Assembly (NCBI GenBank): GCA_937873455.1
Contig: CALMYG010000043.1
Span: 124,001-188,000, forward strand
Length of the DNA stretch: 64,000 bases
Direction: 5' to 3'
Source of the DNA: an uncultured Verrucomicrobiota bacterium
GTDB lineage: Bacteria > Verrucomicrobiota > Kiritimatiellia > CAIVKH01
Positions 1 to 9,224 of the stretch are shown in pieces. The notes below the pieces were generated by a model. It saw nothing but the letters and a program-made list of their open reading frames with translations. It ran no database searches and had not been told where the DNA came from. Numbering within the stretch: the first letter of the stretch is position 1; each line of letters opens with the position of its first letter. Both the position numbers and the translations under genes were made by a program.

Positions 1-431
1 CGTCCCACTTGCTGGCTGATGTCGAAGATGTATGCGACCGCGTGGCGATTCTATACAACGGACGGGTTCAGGCTTTGGGCGCGATGGATACGTTGCTGGA
101 GGAAACGACCCGTTACCGTATGACGTTGCCGGTATCGACCACGCGGGGCCATGTGGATACGCTGGCGTCTCACGCGCACGACTTGACCGGTGAAGCCCCG
201 CTCGTCGATCACCCGCGCCGCGACCTGGAACAATTTTTCCTTGATGTCGTCGACAAGGCCCGCCGGGAATCAACCGAAGCTTCCGGGGTCGGTCAGGATC
301 AAGGTCCGGCCCGCTACCTGGCCGGACCTGATTCAGAACCCCCGCCCTCCCCCGCCGGCTCCGCGGAAGAGCGTAAACAGGCCATCCGCCAAGCCCTCAA
401 CGAGCTGCTTCCTCCCGACCGGAAACCCTAA
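1..431 (+). CDS. ABC transporter ATP-binding protein, C-terminal part
   Basis: The gene enters from beyond the left edge; the first complete codon is at position 3. The visible protein opens with SHLLADVEDVCDRVAIL, the H-loop (switch) histidine and following helix of an ABC ATPase, then a GRV strand typical of exporter-type subunits that regulate a DrrA/CcmA-like permease. The roughly 130 residues after this form a variable C-terminal extension rich in Pro and charged residues. Walker A, signature and Walker B motifs lie outside the window. It ends 14 bases before the permease gene, so the two very likely form one ABC-2 exporter. Substrate cannot be inferred. Confidence 0.85.
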   Translation, partial: SHLLADVEDVCDRVAILYNGRVQALGAMDTLLEETTRYRMTLPVSTTRGHVDTLASHAHDLTGEAPLVDHPRRDLEQFFLDVVDKARRESTEASGVGQDQGPARYLAGPDSEPPPSPAGSAEERKQAIRQALNELLPPDRKP

Positions 432-445
432 GCAACCGCGTCGCC

Positions 446-1822
446 ATGCATGTGATTTTCGCCATCGCCCTGCTCGCCATCCGGAACGCCGTGCGCTCGA
501 AAATTGTGCTGATTCTTCTGGTCGCCCTGATTGCCGCCATCACCTTGATACCCCTTACCGTGCGGGGAGACGGGACATTGTCCGGGTTGTTTCAGATCGT
601 CCTTTCCTACACGCTGGGGTTTTCCGCATTCATACTAACCTTAAATGCGTTGTGGGCGGGCAACGCCTCGGTGGCGTCGGAAATCAGCGATAAAACCATG
701 CAATTGGTCGTGACCAAGCCGGTTTCCCGCTGGCAGGTATGGATGGGCAAATGGTTGGGTCTCACGGTTATGAATGCCGCGCTGTGGGCGGTGTGCGGCG
801 CGGTAACCTTTGGCATGTTGCACGCGCATCTTCATCTCTCCCGGTTGACTGATCCGGCGCATGCACAAGAAGCGCAACGCTTATTGACCGCGCGGGAGAC
901 CCGCTTGGCGGCATCGCCGGACTTCGCGACCTTGGCGCAACAACGTTTGGAGCAGGAGGTGTCGCGCGCGCCGTTGCCCGAAGGCGTCACCCCGGGACAA
1001 CGCCTCATGGAAATCGAGCAGCGTATGCGCATTGATGCGCTTACGGTGAATCCGGGCGGTTCACGGCGATGGGAATTTCCCAAGGTAACCGCCGCGGAAT
1101 TGGCGGAACCGTTCACGCTTCGTTACCGTTTCGCCTCATCCATTCTGGGCCAGGGACTGGTTCGGGGGCGTTGGCTGATCGGCACTCCCGGTCGAACGGA
1201 TCTACTCGATGTCACGCGCGACAGTGTCCCCCGGGCGTTAAACGAGATCGTATTCCGTCTGGATCAGCGATGGGAAAATCAACCGTTGGTCATTACCTAT
1301 GTCGATATGGACAGCGAGGGCGCGTCGATCCTATTTGACGTCGACGGCGGAATCGCGTTGTTGGTTCCGCGGGGCGGGTTTACCGCCAATTTTATCCGGG
1401 GCTGGCTGATCATGTTCGGTCGCCTGGCATTTTTTACCGCCCTGGGCGTTACCGCAGGTTGCTTGTTTTCCCTGCCGGTGGCCACCGTGGTTTCGCTATT
1501 TCTGATGACCATGGTTCAGATGGGCGGATACATTCAAGACGTGGCGCAAACGCCGATATTGTTGCCGGGCCATGCGGCATCCCCCGAAGAGGCCATGAGC
1601 CTTGCCGCCATCCTCGTGACCTTGATCTTCAAAGGAATGGCCTTCCTGGTCAGCCCCCTGGTTCAGGAAAGCATTTTAACTCATTTGGCCGGCGGCAAAC
1701 TGGTTGATAACCTTGCCGTGGTTCGCGGACTCCTGATTCAGGGATTGATCTTTTCCTTGCTGATGAGTGGCATGGCGGCCTACGCCATGAACCGACGCCA
1801 ATTGGCGCTGCCTGCATCATGA
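446..1822 (+). CDS. ABC-2 family transporter permease
   Basis: Integral membrane subunit, 458 residues. The N-terminus carries two hydrophobic helices (about residues 20-37 and 48-72), followed by an EISDKTMQLVVTKPVSRW segment typical of ABC-2 permeases (coupling region with K-P-V-S-R). A soluble region of about 200 residues (about 125-320) then precedes four more C-terminal helices. The large extracytoplasmic domain between TM segments resembles permeases of the YhaP/Nos type rather than the compact DrrB type. Its stop overlaps the next start (ATGA), so it is translationally coupled to the downstream gene and partners with the upstream ATPase. Substrate unknown. Confidence 0.85.
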   Translation: MHVIFAIALLAIRNAVRSKIVLILLVALIAAITLIPLTVRGDGTLSGLFQIVLSYTLGFSAFILTLNALWAGNASVASEISDKTMQLVVTKPVSRWQVWMGKWLGLTVMNAALWAVCGAVTFGMLHAHLHLSRLTDPAHAQEAQRLLTARETRLAASPDFATLAQQRLEQEVSRAPLPEGVTPGQRLMEIEQRMRIDALTVNPGGSRRWEFPKVTAAELAEPFTLRYRFASSILGQGLVRGRWLIGTPGRTDLLDVTRDSVPRALNEIVFRLDQRWENQPLVITYVDMDSEGASILFDVDGGIALLVPRGGFTANFIRGWLIMFGRLAFFTALGVTAGCLFSLPVATVVSLFLMTMVQMGGYIQDVAQTPILLPGHAASPEEAMSLAAILVTLIFKGMAFLVSPLVQESILTHLAGGKLVDNLAVVRGLLIQGLIFSLLMSGMAAYAMNRRQLALPAS

Positions 1823-3144
1823 AACGCATAACGCACATGCTGCTGATTGTCGCGATCCTCGGCGGGCTGTTTGCCGTCGGCGAACTCAATCGCCGCCTGG
1901 TCGAGGACCGGCGGCAGCATGGTATCACGCAGGCCGACCCGCTGATCAATGCACCTCCCCTCGTCGTGTTTACTACGGTTGCCCTCGGAGGATTTCGCGG
2001 GATGATCGCCGATATCCTTTGGATGCGGGCTTCGCGTTTGCAGCATGAAGGAAAGTATTTTGAGCTGGTGCAACTGGCTGATTGGATCACCAAACTGGAA
2101 CCGCGCTTTACCGAGGTATGGGCCTACCATGCGTGGAACCTCACCTACAACATCAGCGTATTGTTCAGCGATCCTTCCGATCGTTGGCGCTGGGTTCGGC
2201 ACGGCATCACGCTCTTGCGCGACGAGGGCCTTCGCTACAACCCGGATGAACCCCGTTTGCTGTTTGAGCTTGGTTGGTTTTTCCAACACAAGATCGGCGC
2301 CAACTTTGATGATGCCCACCTGTATTACAAACAGGCTTGGGCGCGTGAAATGCAACCCCTCTTTCCGGGAGGTCGCCCGGATTTTGAAGGTTGGTCCCTG
2401 GACGCGGAACGCATGGCCGCGCTGCGCAGTACGTACCACCTGAATCCCGAACGGATACGCGCCATCGAAATCCGTCACGGACCGCTGGACTGGCGACTCC
2501 CGCAGGCACATGCCATCTACTGGGCCACCCGGAGCCGCGACGTGGGCGGCGATGCCGACGTGCTGGCCGCTGACCGTATGATCTATCAATCCATGGCCGA
2601 TGCGTTCCGGCGAGGTCGCCTTTTTTCCGGCGCCGATGGCCATCAGTTCATACCTTCGCCGCACCTTGAACTGCTTTCTTACGTCATGGCCGCCTACGAT
2701 GCCGCGCTGGCCGACGCTCGCATGGAAGGCACGGTGTTGGCCGCCTATCAATTCTTCCTCCGTGAAACCGTATTATTAATGTACCTGTATCAACGCATGC
2801 CGGATGCCCGGCGCGCCTTCGCCCGGTTGAAAGAAATCGATCCGGAATTGGGCGCCCAGACCGACATCATGGACTTTATCTTCCAGACCTACACCGCCCG
2901 CGGACTGGACATGAATCAGGATGAAGCCTTCGCCGCGGTTGAGTCGGCGCTTTACCAGAGCTTATTCTGGCGTCAACTGGGCGATGCCGAACGGGCGGTG
3001 GGGTTTGAACAATTGGCCCGCTTGGTATGGAATCGTTACATGGCCCCTCGCCTGGATCGTCCGGATTTTCGGGAGCGCACCGGTTTGCCGCCCCTGGAAA
3101 CCATTCGCGACCGTGCGCGTCAGCGGCTGTTGCAGGGCGAGTGA
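1819..3144 (+). CDS. Membrane-anchored TPR-like protein of unknown function
   Basis: 441 residues, start codon overlapping the permease stop by four bases, so it belongs to the ABC operon. A hydrophobic N-terminal helix (about residues 5-22) is followed by a region dominated by paired amphipathic helices with aromatic and alanine positions resembling degenerate tetratricopeptide repeats (for example around residues 70-190). No catalytic motif is visible. The protein is probably anchored with its helical domain outside the cytoplasmic membrane, possibly helping the exporter recognise or hand over its substrate; that role is inferred from operon position alone. I do not recognise a named family. 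Confidence 0.75.
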   Translation: MKRITHMLLIVAILGGLFAVGELNRRLVEDRRQHGITQADPLINAPPLVVFTTVALGGFRGMIADILWMRASRLQHEGKYFELVQLADWITKLEPRFTEVWAYHAWNLTYNISVLFSDPSDRWRWVRHGITLLRDEGLRYNPDEPRLLFELGWFFQHKIGANFDDAHLYYKQAWAREMQPLFPGGRPDFEGWSLDAERMAALRSTYHLNPERIRAIEIRHGPLDWRLPQAHAIYWATRSRDVGGDADVLAADRMIYQSMADAFRRGRLFSGADGHQFIPSPHLELLSYVMAAYDAALADARMEGTVLAAYQFFLRETVLLMYLYQRMPDARRAFARLKEIDPELGAQTDIMDFIFQTYTARGLDMNQDEAFAAVESALYQSLFWRQLGDAERAVGFEQLARLVWNRYMAPRLDRPDFRERTGLPPLETIRDRARQRLLQGE

Positions 3145-3192
3145 CCCGGAAAACTTCTTTTCCGCGCATGGGGTTCGGATTAAGCTCACGTC

Positions 3193-3681
3193 ATGAAAAA
3201 TATTTACGTCGGCATCGTCATGGGCAGCGATTCGGATTTACCGGTTATGCGCGCGGCCGCGGACGTCTGCGAGGAATTCGGTATAGCCTACGAAATCCGG
3301 GTGGTTTCAGCGCATCGCACGCCGGATGACATGGCACGCTACGGGCGAACCGCGGTCAAGCGCGGTTTACGCGTGATCATTGCCGGAGCCGGCGGAGCGG
3401 CCCACCTCCCGGGCATGTTGGCCAGCCATACCGTCCTGCCGGTTATCGGGGTTCCCGTGGAAACCAAGGCGCTGAAAGGAATGGATTCGCTGCTTTCCAT
3501 AGTTCAAATGCCGGCCGGTATTCCCGTCGCCACCGTGGCGATTAACAACGGACGCAACGCCGGTCTTCTCGCCATGGAGATTCTGGCGATATCCGACCGC
3601 CCGTTACGGGAAAAACTTCTTCGTTTCCGGAAGCAACAGGCCGCGGCGTCCCGGGCCAAAAACAAGAAGTTGATTTCCTAA
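3193..3681 (+). CDS. purE: N5-carboxyaminoimidazole ribonucleotide mutase
   Basis: 162 residues, the usual length of class I PurE, which rearranges N5-CAIR to CAIR in de novo purine synthesis. Diagnostic segments are GSDSDLPVM near the N-terminus (phosphate binding), SAHRTPDDM (catalytic histidine loop), [12 protein letters not shown], and the [20 protein letters not shown] stretch followed by [11 protein letters not shown]. The C-terminus ends in a short basic tail. No purK partner is nearby. It ends in a four-base tail-to-tail overlap with the convergent peptidase gene, leaving no room for a terminator between them. Confidence 0.96.
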   Translation: MKNIYVGIVMGSDSDLPVMRAAADVCEEFGIAYEIRVVSAHRTPDDMARYGRTAVKRGLRVIIAGAGGAAHLPGMLASHTVLPVIGVPVETKALKGMDSLLSIVQMPAGIPVATVAINNGRNAGLLAMEILAISDRPLREKLLRFRKQQAAASRAKNKKLIS

Positions 3682-4910
3682 GCGCCCAGCCTGACCGCTT
3701 GGTCCAGGCGCGGATGATTATCCCGCAGGTCTTTCCGGGAAAGCCCCTTTCCGCCATTCATCTGGTCAAGCAGCATGAGCGCTTCTTTCATGCCATGCAG
3801 ACAGGCCAGGACATCGCCGGTATGGGCGACTTCGGAAATGGTATGCATATTCCGGGTGGGAATTCCCACGGAAACCGCGGCGGCGTCGATGCTGGCCAGC
3901 ACGGCCGCCATGGCGTCGGTGCCGGTATCCCGACCAGTCGGACTGCGCTGCAACGGAATGTCCTGCTTGCGGCAAGCCTTCTCGATCAAGCTGTTCACGT
4001 ACTCGCTGGTTACCGCGCCGGTTGCCATGGAAAACCCCTGGCCAATGGCAATGGGCGTGTAGCGCTGGTCGCCGACGCCCGGGGCCGCCTTGTAATCATG
4101 ATCCACATCCACGCCGATCAGTACGTCCGGCTTGAACTCCCCGGCCAGCACCCGGCTTCCGAACCGGCCGATTTCTTCATAGGTGGCGATGGCAAACAGC
4201 ACCCGCAGGTTATTCAGCTTTCCCGCTTCGGCAATTAACCGCGCCAATTCGGTCACGATAAAACAACCCAAACCATTGTCCAGATAAGCGCCGTAAAAGG
4301 TATCCGGTGAAAAGCCGCGCCGAATCGGACGGTTGAGGATAATGGTGTCGCCTTGTTTGATCCCGGATTTCAGCAGTTCTTTTTTGGCGTTTTCGCCGTG
4401 CGCTTGAAGCTCGACATACAACATCTCCGGCTTGATTCCCTTGGCGCCGCTTCGCAGATCCGGCGGCGCGAAGTGAATGGCCCCGATCGCCTCAACCGTT
4501 CCACCTTCCAGCACGTTATAACGACCATGATGCTTGGGGTCCTCGCTGAAAATCAGCACGTCATGCCCGATCAGCGTGCAGGGCAAAAACGAATCGCTGT
4601 TGATCCAGACTTTTCCGTCTTCCCCAATGCTTCTGACCTGCATGCGAATTTTATCGGCATGCCCGATCAGCATGACCGACGTCCGCTTATCGTCGCCCGG
4701 ATGGGTGTCCACAACCAGTCCGGCATTGCCTTTGAATTGGTGGATGGCCCAGGATTTGGGCATAAACCGCTCGATGGCCGGCTTAATCACCCCGTAAGAC
4801 ATGGCCGCTTCAATGCCGATGGGACTGGGCGCGGCAAGGATTTCACGCATCCAGTTAAATTGGCGATCCGACATGGGGTGCATCCACGGGGCGTTCTTTT
4901 TCTTTTTCAT
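3678..4910 (-). CDS. M42-family metallo-aminopeptidase
   Basis: Predicted cytosolic dinuclear zinc peptidase of the M42 (glutamyl aminopeptidase / FrvX / CelM-like) group. Visible metal-site segments are LIGHADK (first His-x-Asp), AYLDNGLGC (bridging Asp), TYEEIGRFG (Glu pair), DVDHDY and the late MHTISEVAH. The start is taken at the ATG giving [10 protein letters not shown], which has a CGGAG ribosome site about nine bases upstream; a longer reading frame would run into the bioA start region. At about 410 residues it is longer than most M42 enzymes (about 350), with an N-terminal extension. The first site reads HADK where HxDE is commoner. Divergent from bioA. Confidence 0.85.
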   Translation of the reverse strand: MKKKKNAPWMHPMSDRQFNWMREILAAPSPIGIEAAMSYGVIKPAIERFMPKSWAIHQFKGNAGLVVDTHPGDDKRTSVMLIGHADKIRMQVRSIGEDGKVWINSDSFLPCTLIGHDVLIFSEDPKHHGRYNVLEGGTVEAIGAIHFAPPDLRSGAKGIKPEMLYVELQAHGENAKKELLKSGIKQGDTIILNRPIRRGFSPDTFYGAYLDNGLGCFIVTELARLIAEAGKLNNLRVLFAIATYEEIGRFGSRVLAGEFKPDVLIGVDVDHDYKAAPGVGDQRYTPIAIGQGFSMATGAVTSEYVNSLIEKACRKQDIPLQRSPTGRDTGTDAMAAVLASIDAAAVSVGIPTRNMHTISEVAHTGDVLACLHGMKEALMLLDQMNGGKGLSRKDLRDNHPRLDQAVRLGA

Positions 4911-4945
4911 GGCGAAAAACTCCGGTTGGCGATAAAGATTTTGGC

Positions 4946-6280
4946 ATGTGTAACACGCCTCACCCCACGCTTCAACCGGCAAATAGCCGGGCCGCCGACT
5001 ACGCGCACGTTTGGCATCCCTACACCCGGCGCTCCACCCTGCGCGATGAAGCCCTCCCGATCATCGTTCGCGGCGAGGGCTGCCACCTGATCGATGCGGA
5101 GGGTCGCCGGTATCTCGACGCCATTGCTTCATGGTGGTGCGTGAATCTCGGTCACGGTCGCCCGGAAATCATCACCGCCATTACCCGGCAAGCGGAGCGG
5201 TTACAGCACAGTATTCTCGGCAACTTAACCCATCCCGGAGCGATCGATCTGGCCGGACGTCTTGCCCGGCTGATGCCCACTCCCGATCGTCATGTATTAT
5301 TCGCCTCGGACGGCTCCAGCGCGGTGGAGCAAGCGGTAAAAATCGCCATACAATACCGGGCCAACATCGGACAACTCCAACGCACCCGCCTGGCCTGCCT
5401 CGAGGGCGCGTATCACGGCGATACCCTCGGGGCGATGGCGCTGGGTTATCTCGAATCGTTTCATAAGCCCTACCGCTCCCACCTTTTTCCGGCGATCACG
5501 CTGCCCTTTCCCGATTGCCGGCCGGATTGCGGCAACGCATGCGGCGCCGACTGCTTTACCCCGGCCCGAAACATTCTGGATGAACATGCCGATTCGCTGA
5601 CTGCGGTTATAGTGGAGCCTCTTCTTCAAGGCGCATCCGGCATGCGCATCTACGGTGAAGCCTGGCTGCGCGCATTGGCGAGATGGTGCCGCGAACACGA
5701 TGTCATGCTCATCCTTGACGAAATTGCCACCGGTATGGGGCGAACCGGGGAATGGTTCGCCTTTAACCGGGCCGGGATCGATCCCGACATCGTCTGCGTG
5801 GGCAAAGGGCTATCAGGCGGTTACCTGCCGATCAGCGCCACGATTGTGCGGGACGCAATGTACGACACCTTCTCGGACCTTCCCGTGGATCATACCCTTC
5901 AACATGGACATACGTTTTGCGGAAATCCTCTTGCCGTCGCAGCCTCCTGCGCCGCGCTCGAACTTTATGAGAACGGTGTTATCGCCGGCGTTTCCGCAAA
6001 AGGGGATCGGTTGGCCAAAGCCCTGGAGCCGGCGCGTAATCACCCTCGGGTCGCGAATGTCCGTTCCCTGGGGCTGATGACCGCCTTAACCCTCAAGGCG
6101 GAAACCACAAACTCCACCGGCACGACCTTGCCGCACCGCATTCGACGCAGGTTGGTAGCGTCGGGCGTCCTGCTTCGACCGCTTGGTTCCGTAGTGTATG
6201 TCATGCCGCCTCTGGTGATCGCCGACGATGACATGCAGCAACTCGCCGACGGTATCATCTCAGCCCTGGATACGCCATAA
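4946..6280 (+). CDS. bioA: Adenosylmethionine-8-amino-7-oxononanoate aminotransferase
   Basis: Class III PLP aminotransferase of biotin synthesis, converting KAPA to DAPA with SAM as amino donor. The 444-residue protein has the BioA-type N-terminus HVWHPYT, the SWWCVNLGHG block, the ASDGSSAVEQAVK cofactor loop, a DEIATGMGRTG segment with the PLP-ring aspartate, and the Schiff-base lysine in VGKGLSGGYLP. The HVWHPYT and SWWCVNLGHG blocks separate BioA from ornithine and GABA aminotransferases. No other bio genes lie in the window. The start lies 35 bases from the divergent peptidase gene, so the two promoters must share a very short region. Confidence 0.93.
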   Translation: MCNTPHPTLQPANSRAADYAHVWHPYTRRSTLRDEALPIIVRGEGCHLIDAEGRRYLDAIASWWCVNLGHGRPEIITAITRQAERLQHSILGNLTHPGAIDLAGRLARLMPTPDRHVLFASDGSSAVEQAVKIAIQYRANIGQLQRTRLACLEGAYHGDTLGAMALGYLESFHKPYRSHLFPAITLPFPDCRPDCGNACGADCFTPARNILDEHADSLTAVIVEPLLQGASGMRIYGEAWLRALARWCREHDVMLILDEIATGMGRTGEWFAFNRAGIDPDIVCVGKGLSGGYLPISATIVRDAMYDTFSDLPVDHTLQHGHTFCGNPLAVAASCAALELYENGVIAGVSAKGDRLAKALEPARNHPRVANVRSLGLMTALTLKAETTNSTGTTLPHRIRRRLVASGVLLRPLGSVVYVMPPLVIADDDMQQLADGIISALDTP

Positions 6281-6360
6281 ATCACTCGCGAGGTAAACGA
6301 AACAGGTTGAACTAGAGCGGGTGTGGATTATCGTATCCGGCAGGTAAGAAGGAGAAACGC

Positions 6361-6792
6361 ATGATTCCAGAACATTGGTTATCGGCACTGATTGGCGGCA
6401 TCTGCATTGGCGCCAGTGCAACCGTCTTGTTGTTAATGAACGGGCGAATCGCAGGTATTAGCGGAATCAGCGGCCGGGTTCTGGCTGGTCGCGGCGCGGA
6501 ACCGTGGGCGCTGCTGTTTCTGGCCGGTCTGCTGATTGGCGGAGCCATCTACGAATACGGATTGGCGCCCACCCCCACCCCCGTGGCCGCCGCCGCGCCG
6601 TGGCTCATGCTGGGCGGCGGGCTGCTCGTCGGCATCGGTTCCCGGATGGGACATGGCTGTACCAGCGGTCACGGCGTATGCGGCTTGGGGCGTTTTTCCC
6701 GGCGTTCGCTCATCGCCGTGCTGGTCTTCATGACCACTGCCTTTATCACGGTATATCTCGTCCGGCACACCGGCATCGTGGGAGGTGGATGA
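6361..6792 (+). CDS. YeeE/YedE family transporter, first half
   Basis: 143 residues, about four membrane helices, with the hallmark motif GHGCTSGHGVCGLGRFSRRS near the middle (DUF395, sulphur-transport family). A strong AAGGAG ribosome site sits just upstream. The family includes thiosulfate importers such as TsuA, in which conserved cysteines pass the anion through the membrane. Here the usual single long protein is split into two short ones, this half carrying the CTSGHGVCG signature. The next gene overlaps its stop codon, so the halves should assemble as a heteromer. Substrate (thiosulfate or another sulfur or selenium compound) is not established by sequence. Confidence 0.85.
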   Translation: MIPEHWLSALIGGICIGASATVLLLMNGRIAGISGISGRVLAGRGAEPWALLFLAGLLIGGAIYEYGLAPTPTPVAAAAPWLMLGGGLLVGIGSRMGHGCTSGHGVCGLGRFSRRSLIAVLVFMTTAFITVYLVRHTGIVGGG

Positions 6793-7235
6793 TGCGCGCC
6801 TTGGTATCATCGCTGGCGGCGGGAGTGCTGTTTGGTTTTGGCTTGGGTCTTTCGCAAATGATTGATCCGGCGCGCATCACCGGTTTTTTGGATGTATTTG
6901 GGGCATGGGATCCGACCCTGATGTTCGTTTTGGGCGGCGCCGTCGGCACCACGGCGCTTACCTTCCGGCTGGTTCTTCGCCGGGCCAAGCCGGTGTGCGA
7001 GCCGGAATTTTTGGTACCGAAGCGTACCTCGGTCGACCGCCGCCTGGTGACCGGTTCGGCCCTATTCGGGATCGGCTGGGGGCTTACCGGTTACTGCCCT
7101 GGCCCGGGAATCACCGGCTTGGTGTTGGGTTCCACCAACGCGTTATTCTTTGTCGCCGCTTTTGCCATCGGCTTGATCGTCAGCGATAAATTCATTGGCG
7201 AACCGGCGGCGGAAAAGAAAAGCGAGGACGGTTAA
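6789..7235 (+). CDS. YeeE/YedE family transporter, second half
   Basis: About 148 residues; translation may start at either of two adjacent ATG codons (6789 or 6792), both overlapping the stop of the first half. It has four hydrophobic segments, the GLGLSQMIDPARITGFLDV block and GWGLTGYCPGPG, the second conserved cysteine motif of the split YeeE/YedE family. It presumably forms one transport unit with the upstream protein. The split into two in-order genes is a known natural arrangement, so it is not treated as a frameshift. The gene ends just before an inverted repeat that separates it from the convergent glycosyltransferase. Confidence 0.85.
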   Translation: MMRALVSSLAAGVLFGFGLGLSQMIDPARITGFLDVFGAWDPTLMFVLGGAVGTTALTFRLVLRRAKPVCEPEFLVPKRTSVDRRLVTGSALFGIGWGLTGYCPGPGITGLVLGSTNALFFVAAFAIGLIVSDKFIGEPAAEKKSEDG

Positions 7236-7275
7236 ACGTCGCGTTTTTGGCGTCCACACCATTACGCTCAAAAAG

Positions 7276-7322
7276 TTCCAAGGTTTGGAAAAACTGCATC
7301 AAAAAAGTTCCAAACCTTGGAA
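7276..7322. repeat. Pair of palindromic 15-mers forming a perfect inverted repeat
   Basis: TTCCAAGGTTTGGAA (7276-7290) and its exact reverse complement TTCCAAACCTTGGAA (7308-7322) are separated by 17 bases. Each copy is itself a near palindrome (TTCCAA, three bases, TTGGAA). The structure can fold as one 15-bp stem or as two small hairpins. It lies between convergent genes, so a bidirectional terminator is possible, but a U-rich tail is lacking, and a protein-binding or repeat-family element is equally plausible. Confidence 0.7.
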
Positions 7323-7324
7323 GT

Positions 7325-8371
7325 TCAGGTGGTCGGCTTGCCAACGGCGTCGCCAAGGTCCTTGTCGGGCCGGAAGCATTCCATCCATATTCCGACACCG
7401 TAGCTGAGATGCATGAAGGGCTGGATGAAGAACAATAAGGCATCGGACCAGCGCTTCGTTTCCCACACCACACCGGCGGCGATCCAGGCCGCTACCAAGC
7501 CATACAAGCCAATATCCAGCCATAACAGCCAGAGGAACCAGGGGTGAAAAATCGCCCCGATCCCCAACGCGACCAGGGAAAAGACCCAAACCGCGGGCAC
7601 CAAGGGCGTCCACTCCACATCCAGACCGGCGCGAATCAGCCGAATACGCGTCGCGCCGTACCGGTAGATCTGCCGCCAAAATCCGCGAAACGTCTGCTTG
7701 GGATAATGATAAACATACGCCTCCGGATGAAATACCAGGGCGAAGCCGCTCTGCGTCACGCCATGCGCGGCGATCATTTCTTCGCCGGGGTAAAAGTCGG
7801 GATCGAACTTGACGATTTTCTCGAAAGCCGCCCGGGAGAAGATCATGTTACATCCGATGGTACGCGACCACTTCACGCGCCGCGCCTCGGCGTTGCCCTT
7901 GATATAACGGTGCGCCACATACCCGGCGGCCTTGGACGACAAGGCGAGTCCGGCCAGGCGTGCCAGCAAGGTGATATCGGTCGGCACCAGCGACGGCCCG
8001 CTGACCATGCCGACATCCGGTTCACGAAAACAATCGCTCACGGTTTGCGGCCAATGAGGTGGGACATAGACGTCGTCGTCAATAAACGCAATGATCGCCG
8101 CCTTGCTTTCCCGGTAGCCCGCGTTGCGCTTTTCACTGGCGTCGCCTTTGGCAAACGATACCGGAAGGTGCCGGATATTCGCATGGCGCTCCCGCATGCC
8201 GACGAGGTAGTCCAAGGTCGGGCCTTGGGGAATCGGACCGACCACAATAATGTCCAGATCGGCGGCCCAATCGGTTTCCATCAGCGAGTCGAGGGTTTTT
8301 CGCAGGATGGGACGCCCCATGGTCGGAATAACCACGGAAAGCCGGAACGAAGTAGAATCATGTGGTTGCAT
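7325..8371 (-). CDS. Family 2 glycosyltransferase with C-terminal membrane segments
   Basis: 348 residues. A GT-A fold domain begins with RLSVVIPTMGRPILRKTL, continues with the sugar-nucleotide loop KGDASEKRNAG and carries the metal-binding acidic motif IAFIDDDVYVPP. After about residue 245 there are two or three hydrophobic helices (around VFSLVALGIGAIF and LWLLWLDIGLYGLVAAW), so the enzyme is anchored in the cytoplasmic membrane. It probably elongates a cell-surface or lipid-linked glycan. It follows truA in the minus-strand run and shares the neighbourhood with manC, which makes GDP-mannose, so a mannosyl donor is possible but unproven. No good ribosome site precedes the start. Confidence 0.85.
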   Translation of the reverse strand: MQPHDSTSFRLSVVIPTMGRPILRKTLDSLMETDWAADLDIIVVGPIPQGPTLDYLVGMRERHANIRHLPVSFAKGDASEKRNAGYRESKAAIIAFIDDDVYVPPHWPQTVSDCFREPDVGMVSGPSLVPTDITLLARLAGLALSSKAAGYVAHRYIKGNAEARRVKWSRTIGCNMIFSRAAFEKIVKFDPDFYPGEEMIAAHGVTQSGFALVFHPEAYVYHYPKQTFRGFWRQIYRYGATRIRLIRAGLDVEWTPLVPAVWVFSLVALGIGAIFHPWFLWLLWLDIGLYGLVAAWIAAGVVWETKRWSDALLFFIQPFMHLSYGVGIWMECFRPDKDLGDAVGKPTT

Positions 8372-8417
8372 GGTGTTTCAAGATGCCCGTACCGGAAAAA
8401 ATGACAAGTCCGAAGCG

Positions 8418-9224
8418 CTAGTGCTTACGCGATTGTGGTGCGCGATGCGACGGTTGCATAATACTGACGGGGCGGTAGTAAACCCGCCACAAGAAAAGTC
8501 CCTGGGGATCCGCGGTGGGTACGCGAGCGGTTCGCGTTTTGCTCTGCAAAATGCTATCGGCGTTTTCCGGGGCCAGATCCCCCACCCCAACCCGGATCAA
8601 AAAACCGGCCAGGCTGCGAACCATTTTAAACAAGAAGCCGTCACCGATCGCGCGGATCATTACCTGCGCGCCGCTTTTGGAAACCCGCAAGGCGAACAGG
8701 GTGCGCACGGTGCCTTCACGCTCGTGGCCGGGATTCGCGGAAAACGCCGCGAAGTCATGCCGCCCCTCCAGCCGCCGGGCCGCTTCCTGCATCGCGCTCA
8801 GCGATAGCGGGCGGTAAACATGCGCATGGTACAGGCGAAGATGCGGCGGCAACACCGGTTCGTTGCAAATAAAATAACGGTATTCCTTGCCGACCGCGCT
8901 CATCCGGGCGTCAAACGCGGAGGTCGCCCGATGCGCGGTCAATACGCGGATGTCCTCGGGCAAAAAACGATTGAGACCCAGCCGCAGCTTTTCCGGAGCC
9001 ATCGGGCGCAACACATCCACATGAATCACCTGGCCCCGGGCATGAACGCCCGCGTCGGTGCGACCGCTGCAAAAGACCCGGGTTGTTTCGCCGCTCAACT
9101 GGAGAATCGCCTCTTCAAGGCAACCTTGCACCGTGCGCTTTCCGGGTTGAACCTGCCAGCCCGAGTAGGCGGTGCCGTCATAGCCAATGATCAATTTAAA
9201 GCGGCGCGACACCCCGGCATTCAT
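8418..9224 (-). CDS. truA: tRNA pseudouridine(38-40) synthase
   Basis: 268 residues, standard TruA length. The N-terminus has FKLIIGYDGTAYSGWQVQ, and the catalytic aspartate sits in SGRTDAGVHARGQVIH. Further family landmarks are FDARMSAVGKEYRY and GDGFLFKMVRSLAGFLI near the C-terminus. The enzyme isomerises uridines at positions 38-40 of the tRNA anticodon arm. Its start overlaps the ruvX stop by four bases, so the two are translationally coupled. Beyond about residue 250 there is a short basic tail with no recognised role. Confidence 0.95.
   Translation of the reverse strand: MNAGVSRRFKLIIGYDGTAYSGWQVQPGKRTVQGCLEEAILQLSGETTRVFCSGRTDAGVHARGQVIHVDVLRPMAPEKLRLGLNRFLPEDIRVLTAHRATSAFDARMSAVGKEYRYFICNEPVLPPHLRLYHAHVYRPLSLSAMQEAARRLEGRHDFAAFSANPGHEREGTVRTLFALRVSKSGAQVMIRAIGDGFLFKMVRSLAGFLIRVGVGDLAPENADSILQSKTRTARVPTADPQGLFLWRVYYRPVSIMQPSHRAPQSRKH

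Noticed and set aside
6789-6792. Overlap of the two YeeE halves as a frameshift in one gene
   Set aside because: Each half has its own complete motif, a start codon at the overlap and a known split-family arrangement.
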